From: Enoplolaimus lenunculus
Lineage: Eukaryota > Nematoda > Enoplea > Enoplida > Thoracostomopsidae
Reading direction: 5' to 3'
DNA length: 64,000 nucleotides
NCBI GenBank assembly: GCA_030248215.1
Contig: JASANG010000273.1
Coordinates: 320,001-384,000 of the forward strand
The notes below the pieces were generated by a model. That model ran no database searches, was not told the DNA's origin, and saw only the letters and a program-made list of their open reading frames with translations. The translations under genes and the position numbers were made by a program. Each line of letters starts with the position of its first letter. Position 1 is the stretch's first letter. This document shows positions 25,601-37,789 of the stretch, in pieces.

Positions 25601-28600
25601 ACTCGACCTCACATATTAAAATGTAATTTGCTACAATAGTTTCAATAATTGACGACTTACTTAACATAACGCGGCGTTATCGACGCATTGGACGGCGCAG
25701 AAGCATCAATTCCACTAAAATAATAAAAATAAACATTTTACCATCATTCCAAAAAATTTTGCGTCACCATAAACCAAATATATATATCAGGGTGCAACCG
25801 GAATTACAATTTACCGGAACCGGAATTTGAAAATTTTACCGGAACCGGAACCGGAAAGCGAAAAATGCATTTCATCAAAAATTTCACTTTAATCTTATTT
25901 TTTGCTCTATTATTTGTGAAATAACCTTAGTTGAACATAGGTATTTATTTTATTTATTGTATTTTAGATTTTCATCATCGACTGAAGTGAAATCCACCAT
26001 CAATAGCTTATATTCGAAGTATAAGTGGCTTTCAAAAGAGATTCTTAAAAATTAGCAAAGTTAAGAAACCGGCCAAATTTAACACCGGAATTTTTAAATC
26101 CGGTAAAAATTTACCGGAGCCGGAAGGTGAAAAAATGCCGGAACCGGAATTCCGGTTGCACGCTAACATATACACATATATCTCCGTGAATTTCCAACCG
26201 GTGGTTTTGACACAGGGTGGCAACAAAAGTTCGGATTCGGTAAAAATTTGCGTTTCAGATTCGGATAAGGTTGTGAAAAGGTAGAATCCGAAAGCCGAAT
26301 CCAGCTACGTTCGGCGATGCTTTTTCATTTTAACCAATAAAGTTTGTAAGTAACTTGTCGCAGTAAGCTTATTTAAAAATTTAATTTAGTTTAAACTTGG
26401 GACCACTTTGTAACCTCTAGATCCAACTACTCAATGTGTTACATTGGTCATACTTCAACGGCAAATACCAAATCCAACATTTGTACAATTAAATTTTCGC
26501 ATTCACCTTTGTTCTAACAAAATATGTACAAAAGAAAGAACTTTTTTCACTTCTTTAGTTAACATGTCAGAAGAACGATTGCTCACAGAAAAATACCATA
26601 CTACCCAACCATACAACTCAAATACGTACAACGCACAGATGGTCTATAATGTAACTAGTCTTTCTGCTTTGTGCAAAAGTATTAGCGAATTCACAAATAT
26701 GCTTATGTAAATCTTCTTTGCATAAAACAGCCTCGTTTATATTCTAAGAAATTCTTGTAAACAAAGCAATGCTGAAAAGATGCCCAAAATACTTATATGA
26801 TGTATTCCAGGTTTATTTAGCGAACTTTTATGTTTTGTACTCGATGATCTAAAGTTGAATACCCGTCGAATCACTGCACCGATTTTGACAAGCTTTTCAT
26901 GTTTGAAAGCCTATTATCCTAAAGTGTTCGGGTGTTAAAGTTCATATAGTCTTTATAAGGTACAGGACAATTCGAATAATTGGTTTGGTTAGACCTAAGT
27001 TAAGACGATTTACAATATTTCACTAATTTTGAGGCGGCCTGGAGGCCGTCTTTATTAAAAGTAATTAATGTTTCGGGTTGTAAATTTTACCAAATTTGCA
27101 AAATGCAAAAAATGATAATTATAATTTATTTAATGAAATTTTAGGGTAAATGACAGTTGTAAAGATTTTGCTTTGAACAACACGGAAAAGAACTGAATTT
27201 TTTCGAGGGTTAGTTTATAAGTAACCCTCTAATTTTGAAAAACCTATTTTGGATCCGTTACTGTTTAAAATTTTTCTAATTATTATACACGCAGAATCAA
27301 TGATATACTGTGTACAACATACTGCATTAAGACTGTTAAAAACATTGGTATTCAAATGTTTGCATAATGATCCAATGACCGAGTGGTATAGGTGCAGGAT
27401 TACGTATCCCGAGTTTGCGGGTTAGATCTCACCAGTTTTGGTTGGATGTTAACCTTCTCTTGATTTTGTATTTCAGGCCTATACTCGAGTTCTCAAATCT
27501 TTGTAGCATCTATCACAAGTTGGTGATAGGCAGGGAGCAAACCGATACTAAAAATAACGAAAACACTGGTGACACAGTGCTTTACACATTTTGGAATACG
27601 GGTTCATTCTTAAGTTGGACTTAGATTTTAAGACTTCAAAACAGGGGCGTCCGCAGAAAATTATGTTTGGGAGTGCACCGAATATTTTGCGGCGCCCCTG
27701 CAACTGCAACTCAAGCAAACAGATCCATACTCATTTTATCAGGCAGAAACAATTTCGCAAATAGACAGATATAACAAGCGCAGTCGACTGACTAGTTTAG
27801 CATAAGTCGCAAAAATAAACGTCTTTTCATTCAGTTTGCCAATTTTGTTATCGTTGCAAAACCAGACAGAATTTACGCAAAAAGCAAAAATGTGTAATTG
27901 AACTTCTCTTCTAGGATTTATATAGTTAAATGATGGCAATTAGTCTAAACTAGCATTACGGTTGAGTCATTTAGGTACGTTCTAGTTCAACTTCAGTCTT
28001 TAATCGTGATCATAGGCTATTGTTTAATAGTTTTACGGACTGCGAAATGTCTAATTTATTGCTGCTAATGTTAACTCAATTGATTTCGGGTAATTAATAG
28101 CACTCTTTAACGAATTCGCTAGAGTATTTGCTTGCCCCTTTTGTGGGCTGCTTGTTAGAATTACAAACGATCTGAATTCAATACTAAAAGATTTTCGGCT
28201 GCCTAATATCCGAATTTAATTTTTTATAAGTCTCCAAAACAGATAAATGAATAGCTGGCTACTAACTAATTACCATAGCTTCCCTGGTTATGCCAAATGT
28301 AGGACTTTTAAATTATTTCGCTAATTTTAAGGGTACAAACGAATTTATTTCAGTGTTGTTGAAAGCAAGCAATCTGGATAAATTTCTTATAAACCTCCAA
28401 AACTAATAAATGAATAACTAGCTGCTAATTAATTAGCATAATAGCTTTAATTGGTTAAACCTAAATTAGGATTTTCACTATGGGTTTTGCAGGGTTCCAA
28501 CAAAAACTAAGTTTTACCGGAATATTATCAACCTGGATGCTTGCCTACATATTCAACATACACGTAAATAAATGTTTTTCCAGACAGCGCAACCAGCCCC

Positions 28601-31254
28601 TACCCAGGGAATTTTATGCTCTGAAAAACACATCTGTATGGTATACAGCCACACACTCGTAAACGGCACTTAAGTGACTCTTATTAGCACCCCATAATCG
28701 GCCCGGTACTAGTTTGTGTGGTATTTCACTTAAAAATACAAAAAATAAATATATATTGGCAACTTAAAAATATAACTGCGCAAGTTGTCAACTGTCAATC
28801 AAAACCACTGCAAATTTTTTTGCAATTTTTACACTCCACGTGAAAGTCAAGCGGTTGAAAAACAATTGTTGTGTATTTCAAAACAATCACGCTCATCCGT
28901 AATACATTTCACGAGTGGCAAAACGTATGTATAAGCTAAATATTGCAACAACAAAAGAAATATCTAATATATGTATACCAAAAAATGTGTCAAGGCTGTA
29001 TTTTACAGACAAAACCATTTCAATAAATTAAAAGAAATATTACCATATAAACAATTAAACAAAATAAAAACAAACGAACTTAAATACAAAGACGTAACGT
29101 CCGCAGGGGTTTACACCTTTATTTATTCAAGAATATTCTATAGTGTATATCGAAATTTACCAGAGACTCAAAAAGCGAAACCCAAACTCATGCACCTGGC
29201 TTTATGGCTTACAAAAGATCCGGTTCCGGCATTCTACACCGCCGGATATTTATTGCTGAAAAGTATAAGATAACTCTATATTATATCATTGTTTATGACC
29301 AAATTCAAAATATCGCACTATTACTTTTGTTCAAGTTGATACGAATAAGTACTTCAAGAAGCCCAGTTAATACGAATACTATGTTTAGAGACAATATAAC
29401 CCAGTGTAGCAAGTTTACAAACTGCTAGAACAAACCAAAAAATCTTTGTTACGTACGCAAATAAAAATCGACACCAGGCGCTGCCACTGTGAATATCGCG
29501 TTAATTGCAGAACATAAGAGCCATTTCAGGTATGTAAGTAAGTGCTAATGAACTTTAATTTTTGCTGAAATTATCCAGTCCTGCGCTTGTGATATACCAG
29601 GAATAATATTCTGAATAGAACACCGTTCAACGTGTAAATATTTAATTTCTACACAAAAGTTAAGATAAAAGAATAAATTTTACAACACAATCTATTCTAG
29701 TATATATCCTTACAAAAGCAATCCGTTTGTTAACTATTTAAACACTACAGAATGCTCTGCAACTGCGACATGCCACAACTTGTTGTGCAGGTGGTGCCAG
29801 CAAAATAACTTGATATTTCGTTGAGAATCCAGTATTTTCAAATAGACTCAACACAAACTAATACATTATATATTTTATTCACTTACCCAACAACAACAAA
29901 TGAATCACTGTCAAAACTTTTTGGTTCCGAAAAACTTGCGTGAGCTTCAAAAAACTAAAAATATACAGTACATATCAGCGGTGCTGTTTCGTTATTGCAC
30001 GGCCAGGCAAACACAAAAAGGTAAAATAAAGTACAATAAATATCCGTCAAGTCTGTTCCGAATGTCTCCAGCTCCAAACAAAGAATGTATGTTTTAATAA
30101 TTTATATTCTGCTAAAATTAAGAAAATCGATTTCAAACTAGAAATTATGCTCAATTTACATAACTACAATAATATTCGTCAAAGCATCTATCAATGTCAT
30201 TCTTACAGTAATCTAAACATGCAAATTCTCTAAAACGGAGTCTTTCTATCTCAAATAGATTTACGTATATACACCATATTAAGAAGTTTCATATTGAACA
30301 TTGTGTTGACAACTAGTCATACTAAATTTACACAAAACCACTGCTAATCACTTTTGCAATTTTCGGTATCAGTATTGTAAGCGGTATACTTAACACACGC
30401 GCACTTGAATAAAAATTTCTACTATCAGCCACTTCTAAAACGGCAAAAATAATTAAATTTAAACAGGAACAAAACTTAACAATTTACCCGATTTAATGAA
30501 TCCAACTTTGCCCCAATATTATCAACAAGCTGTTTTGCATCATCACATTTGTCAATTGTTTCACTGCAGATAGTTACATTTTCAGCGGTGTCTTGGTCAA
30601 GAATTGCTGCTCGATGAATACTTTGAATTGCTGGTATCAGATCTTGGCGCAGCGAGTCAAACAGTGTTTTTGATTGTTGAAGTGGACGCATTGCGTCCTG
30701 CAGAATTTTCAATGACAGTTTTCGGTATTCCTGTTGAAAAAACATCGTATATATAAACAAAAGGATTTCGAATAAAGATACCCATTTAAGCAGCTATCCT
30801 CGTATACTGTATAACAGTTCCTCATGACATTTTTAGTACAGTCTGTGCATGATCTAACACACCCAGCGACCTTCACAAAAGAAATTTCCTGTTGTCGCCC
30901 CCGTATTTCAATGCGTACCTCATATTCCTTAATCGGTTCGTGACTTCGATGTTGTTTGACAATACAAGTCGAGCAAATTAATTGCGAACACGGGCCACAA
31001 TACCACAAGCTCTGAATCGATGTACCCAGCGCACGCCAGTAGCACCCGTCCGTGTCACATGCGACATCATCGAGATCCGTTCCTGGACCGAGTGCGGAGA
31101 TTAAATCACGCAACGCAAGATTTGTCGGCAATGACGAGCCAACTTCAACAACAAAGCCTCGCCGACATAACGGACATTTCAAAGAACATCCGTTCCAAAT
31201 TTTTGAGACACACGCGACGCACACTGAGTGACCACATTTGAGAAATTTCGGTTC
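22686..31254 (-). CDS. RING/B-box/coiled-coil (TRIM-like) protein, 5' end not located
   Basis: Six phase-compatible exons on the minus strand: 31254-30919, 30730-30488, 29954-29887, 25714-25661, 25017-24712 and 23727-22686 (TAG). They give 682 residues. Residues 1-30 hold most of a RING: LKCGHSVCVAC followed by KCPLC. The first C-x2-C pair must lie in an upstream exon. Residues 86-105 (CGPC...CSTC...HRSH) resemble a B-box, with an extra CDTDGC pair before it. Two helical, coiled-coil-like stretches follow (exons 2 and 5), then a long S/T/N-rich tail without SPRY, NHL or FN3 repeats. TRIM proteins are usually RING E3 ubiquitin ligases; that activity is inferred here. The last donor (GGCAA/gtaacc) is weak, and a nearby CAAG/gcaagt GC-donor would change the frame of the last exon. 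A LINE fragment sits immediately 5' of the RING exon. Confidence 0.75.
25788..26164. mobile_element. hAT-like MITE with CCGGAA termini
   Basis: Starts cagggtgcaaccggaatta. The right end, reverse-complemented, reads agcgtgcaaccggaattcc. Both sides carry runs of ccggaacc words (ttaccggaaccggaatttg, ccggaaccggaaccgg). It lies in the ~4.2-kb intron of the TRIM-like gene and has no coding capacity. Confidence 0.65.
26165..27370. other. Intron of the TRIM-like gene, old dispersed repeats
   Basis: No exon was recognised. The segment 26860-26990 (gaatcactgcaccgatttt and onwards) resembles transposon-derived intronic sequence, but I cannot assign a family. Open frames at 26444-26710 on the plus strand lack coding character. 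Confidence 0.3.
27374..27440 (+). repeat. tRNA-like SINE head or tRNA pseudogene (candidate)
   Basis: An A-box-like tgaccgagtgg (27376-27386) is followed 33 bases later by a B-box-like gggttagatctc. Spacing suits a Ser/Leu-type tRNA-derived pol III promoter. There is no intact acceptor stem, so this is not a functional tRNA gene. Confidence 0.4.
27642..27700. repeat. 59-bp miniature fold-back element
   Basis: Starts caggggcgtccgcagaaaat and ends aatattttgcggcgcccctg. The two ~20-bp ends are near-perfect inverted repeats and the loop is only ~18 bp. It is probably the remnant of a hAT-like MITE. Confidence 0.65.
28215..28475 (+). repeat. Diverged direct duplication, ~160-bp period
   Basis: Two related segments (ataagtctccaaaacagata and ataaacctccaaaactaata) are followed by matching aatgaata, agct-gct-acta and attagcat stretches, offset by about 160 bp. 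Part of the TRIM-like intron. Confidence 0.5.
28476..29886. other. Intron of the TRIM-like gene, nothing recognised
   Basis: Plus-strand open frames at 28480-28662, 28971-29273 and 29204-29428 are short, lysine/tyrosine-rich by base composition and lack splice or domain support. I see no gene here. Confidence 0.35.
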
Positions 31255-31269
31255 CTAAAAAATTGAAAT

Positions 31270-33000
31270 GTAGAAACATTATTTGTCAGGTTTATGCTGA
31301 TGACGTTGGAATACTTTGCACAGGTTAGCAACCTAATACAGTTGCTAAACGAGCAAATGAGTCGTTAAAAATAGTAAATAAGTGATGTCGACAGAATGGT
31401 TTGAAAATTCAACCTTCAAAGAGCAACATTGTGTTTTTAACACGAGAAGTATACAGCCTGTTTTGCCACCTATTAAAATAGATGGAGTAGCTTTAGCATT
31501 ATCAGGATCCGTAAAATATTTAGCCGTCACTTTACACAAAAACCTGCGGTGGAATATACACACTGAAGCTGCATGCAAGTCAGCGATAAATAGTTTGATT
31601 CAATGCAACAAAATTGTTAGGAAGAGTTGGGGCAGTCGAGCGTCAACAGTTCTTTGGTTGTACGAAGTTGTGATACTCCCAAAGCTGTTGTATGGTTGTT
31701 TAGTTTGGTGGCATAACATGTCATTTGAGGTCAATCAGAAAGCTCTGACTAAAATTCAAAGACTTGCATTATTGTATGCATCAGGAGCTTTGAGATCAAC
31801 AGGTCAAATGTCATTAGAAATTATGTTTAATGTTTTACCTATAGATTTAGCAGTCTTTAAAGATGCTGCCGGGTGGTACACAAGACTTCATTCTTGCAAA
31901 TCTTGGAAAAATCACATCATAGGTAATGGAACAATTTCTAGCACTGTTCTAAAGAGAATTCCCTTTGCAAACGTACCAACTGATTTGGACGTTAGAGAAT
32001 ATATAAACACAAGTCCTTGGACGGTACTAATTAATGGAGAGAATCATCCTGTAGCTGATATAGAATGTTTTACTGATGGGTCAACAATAGAGAGCATTGT
32101 TAACGCAAATGGAGGCACCGGGTGCGGTGTTTTCATTGACAATGTAATCAGTTTATCTTTCTCTTTGGGACAATTTTCGTCAGTTTATCAAGCAGAAATT
32201 TTGGCTATTGATGAGGTTGTCTTAAAACTAATTAAGCGAGGCGTTAGACAGAAAATAATTGTCACTAGATCTGACAGTCAAGCTATCCTCAAGGTACTTG
32301 ATAGGAATTGGAGTAATTCCAAAATAACTAAGAGCTGCTCAAAGCACCTACAAGATCTCTCAATTACAAATAAAATGTTTTAACATGGATCAAAGGTCAT
32401 TCGGCCAATTATGGAAATGATATGGCTGATACATTGGCTAAAGCTGGAGCTCAAAGAAGGTTTATCGGACCAGAACCTGTCATAGGTGTACCACAAAGAC
32501 AGAGCAATAATATGATCCAGAATTGATGCATTTCACACACTAACCAGAGATGGCTAGACCTAAATACTTGTCGAAATACAAAGATATTCTTTAGTAAACT
32601 GGAACGAAAACATACTAGCTTCATTGTGCGACTTAATACGAATAGAGTTAGATTACTAACACAAATAGTTACAGGACATTGTCAGCTAAATAACCATATG
32701 TATAAAATCGGACTCTCAAACTGGAATATTTGTGATTGCTGTGGAATGAAGGAAGAATCTGTAGAGCACTTCTTAATGAGATGTTCGGTCTATAGCGAGG
32801 TCACGTATAGGGTCTACAGATCATATAGTCTAAATAAAATTGATAATAATATAAAGAAACTGAATATGTTTATAACACAGTCAGTAAGATTCTAACTTAG
32901 ACCATAACTTAGTTCCACTTGTTTTCAGAGACTGTGTAACGGACCAACTGTGTCTAAACACCTTGAGGTCTCTATCAATGGATATCTATCTATCTAAATG
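31270..33000 (+). mobile_element. 5'-truncated LINE of the I/LOA/R1 group (copy B)
   Basis: Begins just before the reverse-transcriptase catalytic motif: CQVYADDVGILCTG is encoded at about 31287-31328. It then keeps an open frame of 333 codons (31382-32383). That frame covers the thumb region (LPKLLYGCLVWWH) and RNase H (ECFTDGST, GCGVFIDN, SSVYQAEILAIDE, SDSQAILKVL). After frameshifts, a C-terminal CDCCG....VEHFLMRC zinc motif lies at 32620-32830. The 3' tail is a short ATCT repeat at about 32980-32996, as in copy A. Its 5' end abuts the acceptor of the RING exon on the opposite strand. It is less decayed than copy A but lacks the endonuclease and most of the reverse transcriptase. Confidence 0.85.
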
Positions 33001-33539
33001 TCAGATTCCAGATCGAATACTGAAAACTAAAATTTTGCGCTTGATTAGACAATAATGTGTCTAAGTTTTCGTTCGCTCCGCTAGCGATATTTCCTTAAAG
33101 TTGTGCTCACGTGGCGGACGATTCGGCTGTTTTCAATAGCCCAGCCAGTTAAAATTCAAGGGACCTAAAAGAGAACTCGAACGTTTGTTTTTGAACTAAT
33201 TCTGGGAATACTACAAAAAAGTTTTCATTTGCCATTGCCAAAGGGCTCGATGTTTGATTTGGCAGAAATCACTTTTACACATACGTATTTTTAATCACTA
33301 CGATTGGTTCAATTTATTTAATTTCGTGTGATTTAGATTTCTGCTTTTTATAGTATTAACAAGTACATATAATATTGATTTAGGGTGTCAGTTGGGAATT
33401 CTTAAAAACGTGGCATGAACAAATTGGCAATCATTTTTGGCTCTGTAAACCTAAACAACAATTAATTATTGATATGTTAACTTATCAAAAACAATTAATA
33501 GATAAATGATGCGGAATTTTTATACAACGTATTACAAAT

Positions 33540-33660
33540 AGGCCTAAAATTAAAATGTGGAAATTCCGATTCCGATTGATTGTGCAATCGGAATCGGAAT
33601 CAGAACCGTTTTGAACGCGAATTCTAATCTGAATAGAAATTCCGATTGCACTTGTGATTT
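33540..33660. repeat. Palindromic ggaattccgattccg segment
   Basis: gtggaaattccgattccgat, a loop containing tgtgcaatc, then ggaatcggaatcag form an imperfect hairpin of ~50 bp. A second copy of attccgatt follows near 33640. Probably a remnant of a MITE of the GGAATT type. Confidence 0.45.
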
Positions 33661-34094
33661 ATATATTAAAATTTTGTATTTGACGTTGAAACTATTGACT
33701 GCTTATTGCATGGTAATGAAAACATCTGAAAACAAGAGTTATATGCTGCAACGAAGTGGAACAAACAATATGAATTGGCTAAATCAAGCTATTTATTCTA
33801 CTTGACAGAGTGAAAAGTTGATTATGCTCTGCTCGTTTCAAAGCCATGTATCACAACTTCGATTAAGTTCTGTCCCGATGTAATGCGGATCGGTCCGATT
33901 TAGTTACACGGCAGCATGAATGTTTATTGACCCCACCCAATACCAGATATATACTCCAAGTTATAATAGCACAATTACGACAGTAAAATAAGTGTCATAA
34001 CTGTTGTAGCCTGATACGAATTTCCTTGTGAAACCGTGCCTAAATTCTGGTTTAATCCAGCCACTGGCTCACCATATACCATTATTTTCCAAAG

Positions 34095-34290
34095 TCCCAG
34101 GAAAGCCGTATAATTATACCCCCGATAGAATTACACCAAACCTAACCCCATTAGAATTGCACCAAGATTTTATGAAAAGCCGTGCAATCCTAACCCCGTT
34201 AGAATTATACCAAATTCTGTCAAACTAACCCCGTTAGAATGGCTTACTTCGGTTAAAGAATAGAGACACTAACCCCGTTAAAATCACTAT
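34095..34290 (+). repeat. Imperfect minisatellite, aaccccgttagaatt units
   Basis: About five copies of cctaaccccgttagaattac-cc with unit lengths of roughly 35-45 bp and variable spacers. Non-coding. Confidence 0.7.
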
Positions 34291-35256
34291 ACTTTTCTCC
34301 AATCTCCTAATTTTTCAAGTTACGCCAGCTATTAAATGTGGCCGGCTCCAGTATAGCAACAGTATGCCACCCAGCGCAATGCGCAACCAATAAACATCAA
34401 CAATACTTAGATGTCCTTCAGATTCCAGCCTCCGTGCACTCTTTTAACGCATTTTCAAAATTTGGTATTAAACTACAATGCTACATATCATGAAACACTT
34501 AATCAACAATGCCGTTACACTGAATTTTGCCTTACTTGAAAAACTTCGCGACAAACAGGACAACAAACTGAATCTTCAATTCGGCTCGGCATTACATATA
34601 TGGTTCCAATATAAATTTCAATTGTCACAACCTTCCATGTGTTGGCACCAAATTTCCAGTTTGAAGCTCATACAAGTGTTGTAAATACAAGTTCCTAAAT
34701 TATCGTTACCCAGCCTTGAAGATCTACATCCAACGAGAATTAACTACCATTTCACTCATGAATAAGTGTTAACTCAATGACCTACCTGTGACTCAAAATA
34801 TAATAGGTCGACTTTATAAGCATTGTTTGTGTGCCACCATGCCTTACGTTATATTTCAACGCTTACACTTAGAACTGTGGTACTAATATACACAGTCATG
34901 TTCTACGTTTCGGATACTTTTTCTTTAAAATGTATTTTTGATGCACTAGCTAAGTATTATCTGTTAACCTGCAGTTTAACCAAAATGATATATCTCATTC
35001 ATACTAGGCCCGTGGTCTTACCATAATTCACACGTCTGAACTTGCATGGTAACACACACATGTGAACTAGCTATAATGTTTAATAAATTATGTGCAGCTG
35101 CAAGTTTTTCGAACTGGATTTTGGACAAAACTTGCAAGTGCAAGTTGCATCTGCAAGTTCTCGCAGCGAAAAATTTGCACGCGTGAAAACGGCTTTAAGT
35201 GCACATAGCCCTTATATCCTATGAGTGCTAGATTTTTAAACTGCCGAACTCCTGCA

Positions 35257-35545
35257 GTTACAAACGGATATTGAAGTATAAAAAATTCTAAGATGTGTTA
35301 TATGTCTGCCAACACAATTGAGGCATGCAAATTTCACGTGGCTTTCTGAAATCGATTTTTTTTTAATTTGGGATGAATTTTGTATTTTGCATTAATTCAT
35401 CACGAACTGTTGCAGCATGTCTGTAATAAAAAATGGCCAGATAGATACGTCATGGGGGCTTAACTCGTTTTCCCTTCTGATAAAAATCGGTGTCCGTTTC
35501 CATGTAGAAATAACGAATTTCTGTTATTTTTATAAAATAACCGGG
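35257..35545. mobile_element. CGGATA-ended MITE (copy 2), abutting fold-back copy 2
   Basis: The left side, caaacggatattgaagtata, matches copy 1 at 21.1 kb. The interior has the same tcaattgaggca and tgaattt segments. The right end breaks into the fold-back arm at about 35540. Confidence 0.55.
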
Positions 35546-37300
35546 ACAACTTCCAGCGTGTGTTCTTGATGGGTTGTCCGGAACAGCCGGGACAGCTTTG
35601 ATCATGTGTTTTCGCTGGTATCGGCCGACACAGCCGGACAGCTTCGAGCGTGTGGTTTCGTGAGTTGGCCGGGCCGGGACAGCTTCGAGCACGTGTTTTC
35701 GCTGGGTCGGCCGGGTCAGCTCCGAATGTGTGTTTTCGTTGGGTCGGCCGGGGCAACTTCGAGCGTGTGTTAACCTTGGGTCGGGCGGAACCGCCAGGAC
35801 AACTTCGAGTCTATGTTTTTGCTGGTTCGTCTAGATTTTTGCTGGTTTGGTTGGGACAGCCAGGACAGCTTCGAGCCTATGTTTTTGCTAGGTCGGGTGG
35901 TATAGCCGGGACAGCTTCGAGCGTGTGTTTTCGTTGTGTTGGTCGGGACAGCCGAGTCAGGTTCGAGCCAATGTTTTTGCTGGTTCGGGCGGGAAAGCCG
36001 GTACACTTCGAGCGTGTAGAGTTTCGTTGGATCGGTCGGGACAGCCGGGACAACTTCGAACCTATGCTTTTGCTGGCTCGGTCGGGACCGCCGGGGCGGC
36101 GTCCAGCCTATGTTTTTGCTGAGTCGGGACGGGACAACCGGTACAGCTTTCAGTTCACCCTTGTATTATGCAGTGTACCTGATCATATTAAATGTACCTA
36201 GAGATAATGAAATTTTTGTGATCCAGTTGTTGTTCGCTTCTTTTTATATTTTTTTGCAAAATATAAATAACTGTGATCTTTCTTTCCTGTTTGCAACGAT
36301 GTAGCGAAGGTAAGCAGTAAGCAGTGCGCAAGCGGAGGTGAAGAGAAAATGTTAGTCAATAAAAGATGTTAGATTGGTGTTATCAATTCATCGTAAATTT
36401 GTTTTGAAGCATTTACCCAAATTGACTGAACCTCCGGCAAACCTTTTCCCGGAGCAGGAGCTGTAGGTCAATTTTCTGCAGAAACTTTAAGCAGGCATTC
36501 GATTGTACAACTGCAGCCACGATTTTAAGAACAAACGTACCTGCTTTGCACCTAACTTTTTCAGGCTGAGTAAATGTGTCATTTTTCTGTGTTCACGTGG
36601 ATCAACTCAACTAACATTTACAAGATAAAAATAGTATTTTTTGGGTTACCAAGAAAAACTAAATTTTGTTAAATGTGCCGATATTAATAAAATGATACTC
36701 TAAAATACAACCTGTACAAACGAATGTCGAAAGGTTTTGGTGTTTGGAAAATGTTTTTATTTTGCAATTATAAATTAATTCACTAGAAATGCTAATCTAT
36801 AAACATTTAAGCAAAATATTGGAATACGTTCCCTGAGAAAGCTCTGTTCAGGAAACATATATGATTCGTCGCTTTCTCGCTATGTATACCGACCCAGCAA
36901 AAACATAGACTTGAAGCTGTTTCGACTAACTCAGCGAAAACATGGGTTTGCAGTTGTCCCAGCTGTTTTGACCCGCCCAGCAAAAACATAGACTTGAATC
37001 TGTTTCGACCAACTCAGCGAAAACATGGGTTTGAAGTTGTCCCAGCTGTTTCGACCCAGCTAGCAAAAACATCGGTTCGAAGCTGTGCAGACCGACACAG
37101 TCGAAAAAATAATTCGAAGACTGTCCCGGCCGACCCAAAAAGGTATATGGTCCAAGACCGATGTACTGAAGAGGACCTTTTGAAAAGTTGCGGATATCAC
37201 CCAGGGATATTGGGATTTTGGGAGAATGGAACCCTGGAAATAATGTTCTTGGAAAATTGGGATTTTGGTTAATTCGGATATCTGGGGAGTTAGGATCTTG
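35530..37300 (-). mobile_element. Fold-back element with minisatellite arms (copy 2, inverted)
   Basis: The left arm (35540-36160) has about fourteen ~45-bp units of the form tgctgggtcgg-cgggacagcc-gggacagcttcgagc. The centre (36170-36830) contains gcagtgcgcaagcgg, gtcaattttctgcagaaac and acaacctgtacaaacgaatg, reverse-complementary to copy 1. The right arm (36880-37130) has gcaaaaacatagacttgaagc units in opposite orientation. The outermost part (37190-37300) has gggattttggg units that mirror the atttcccaaaatcc minisatellite of copy 1. Confidence 0.65.
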
Positions 37301-37463
37301 GGCCAGCCTTTTGCGGTCATTTTATTTTGTGTATCCCAAGCTACCCCGGTTGTAACCTGAACCACGCATACGGGTTAATTTCAATAAACGGAAACAGAAA
37401 CGCACATCGATTGACAACGAAATCAAATATCCGGTCACCTCAGATATTATGACAGAGACTATA

Positions 37464-37659
37464 CACTGTAAAATTGGGGAGTCAAATTGACTCTCTCGCG
37501 AATAGGCTTTTCCTGACTGCACAAACTGAGTCAAAATTCGACTCCGCAAGAGTCAAATTCGATTCATTGAATCGCTCAGAGAGTCGAATTTCACTCTGTA
37601 CTTACTCAGGAAAAGCCTATTTCCGAGATAGCCAATTTGACTTCCCATTTTTTACAGTG
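37464..37659. mobile_element. 196-bp fold-back MITE flanked by TA
   Basis: The ends are CACTGTAAAATTGGGGAGTC and, reverse-complemented, CACTGTAAAAAATGGGAAGT. They extend as gagtcaaattg and aataggcttttcctga inverted repeats for ~50 bp. A TA dinucleotide sits on both sides, consistent with a TA target duplication as in Tc1/mariner-type elements. Family members, partial, lie near 38.26 and 41.57 kb. Confidence 0.75.
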
Positions 37660-37789
37660 TACTGGTTATAAAAGTTGCAATAAAATTTGAAACCAGAATG
37701 TTCACAAAACCAAAGTTTTTAGTCATACATAAAAGCTTCTTGGCATGCAGCAAGCGATATGAAGTAGTTTTAGGTGCCTTCACATCAAG

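Noticed and set aside
26444-26710. 88-residue plus-strand frame
   Set aside because: Lies in an intron of a minus-strand gene, no motif or splice consensus; chance frame.
28971-29273. 100-residue plus-strand frame
   Set aside because: Lysine/tyrosine-rich from base composition, ends in CCGG-type repeat words; no support.
34790-34850. Minus-strand exon candidate ending at a strong cag/gtaggt donor (about 34786)
   Set aside because: Can be read in phase 0 into the RING exon but lacks the required C-x2-C pair and a good acceptor.
35650-36201. 183-residue plus-strand frame in fold-back arm
   Set aside because: Same minisatellite artefact as at 18 kb.
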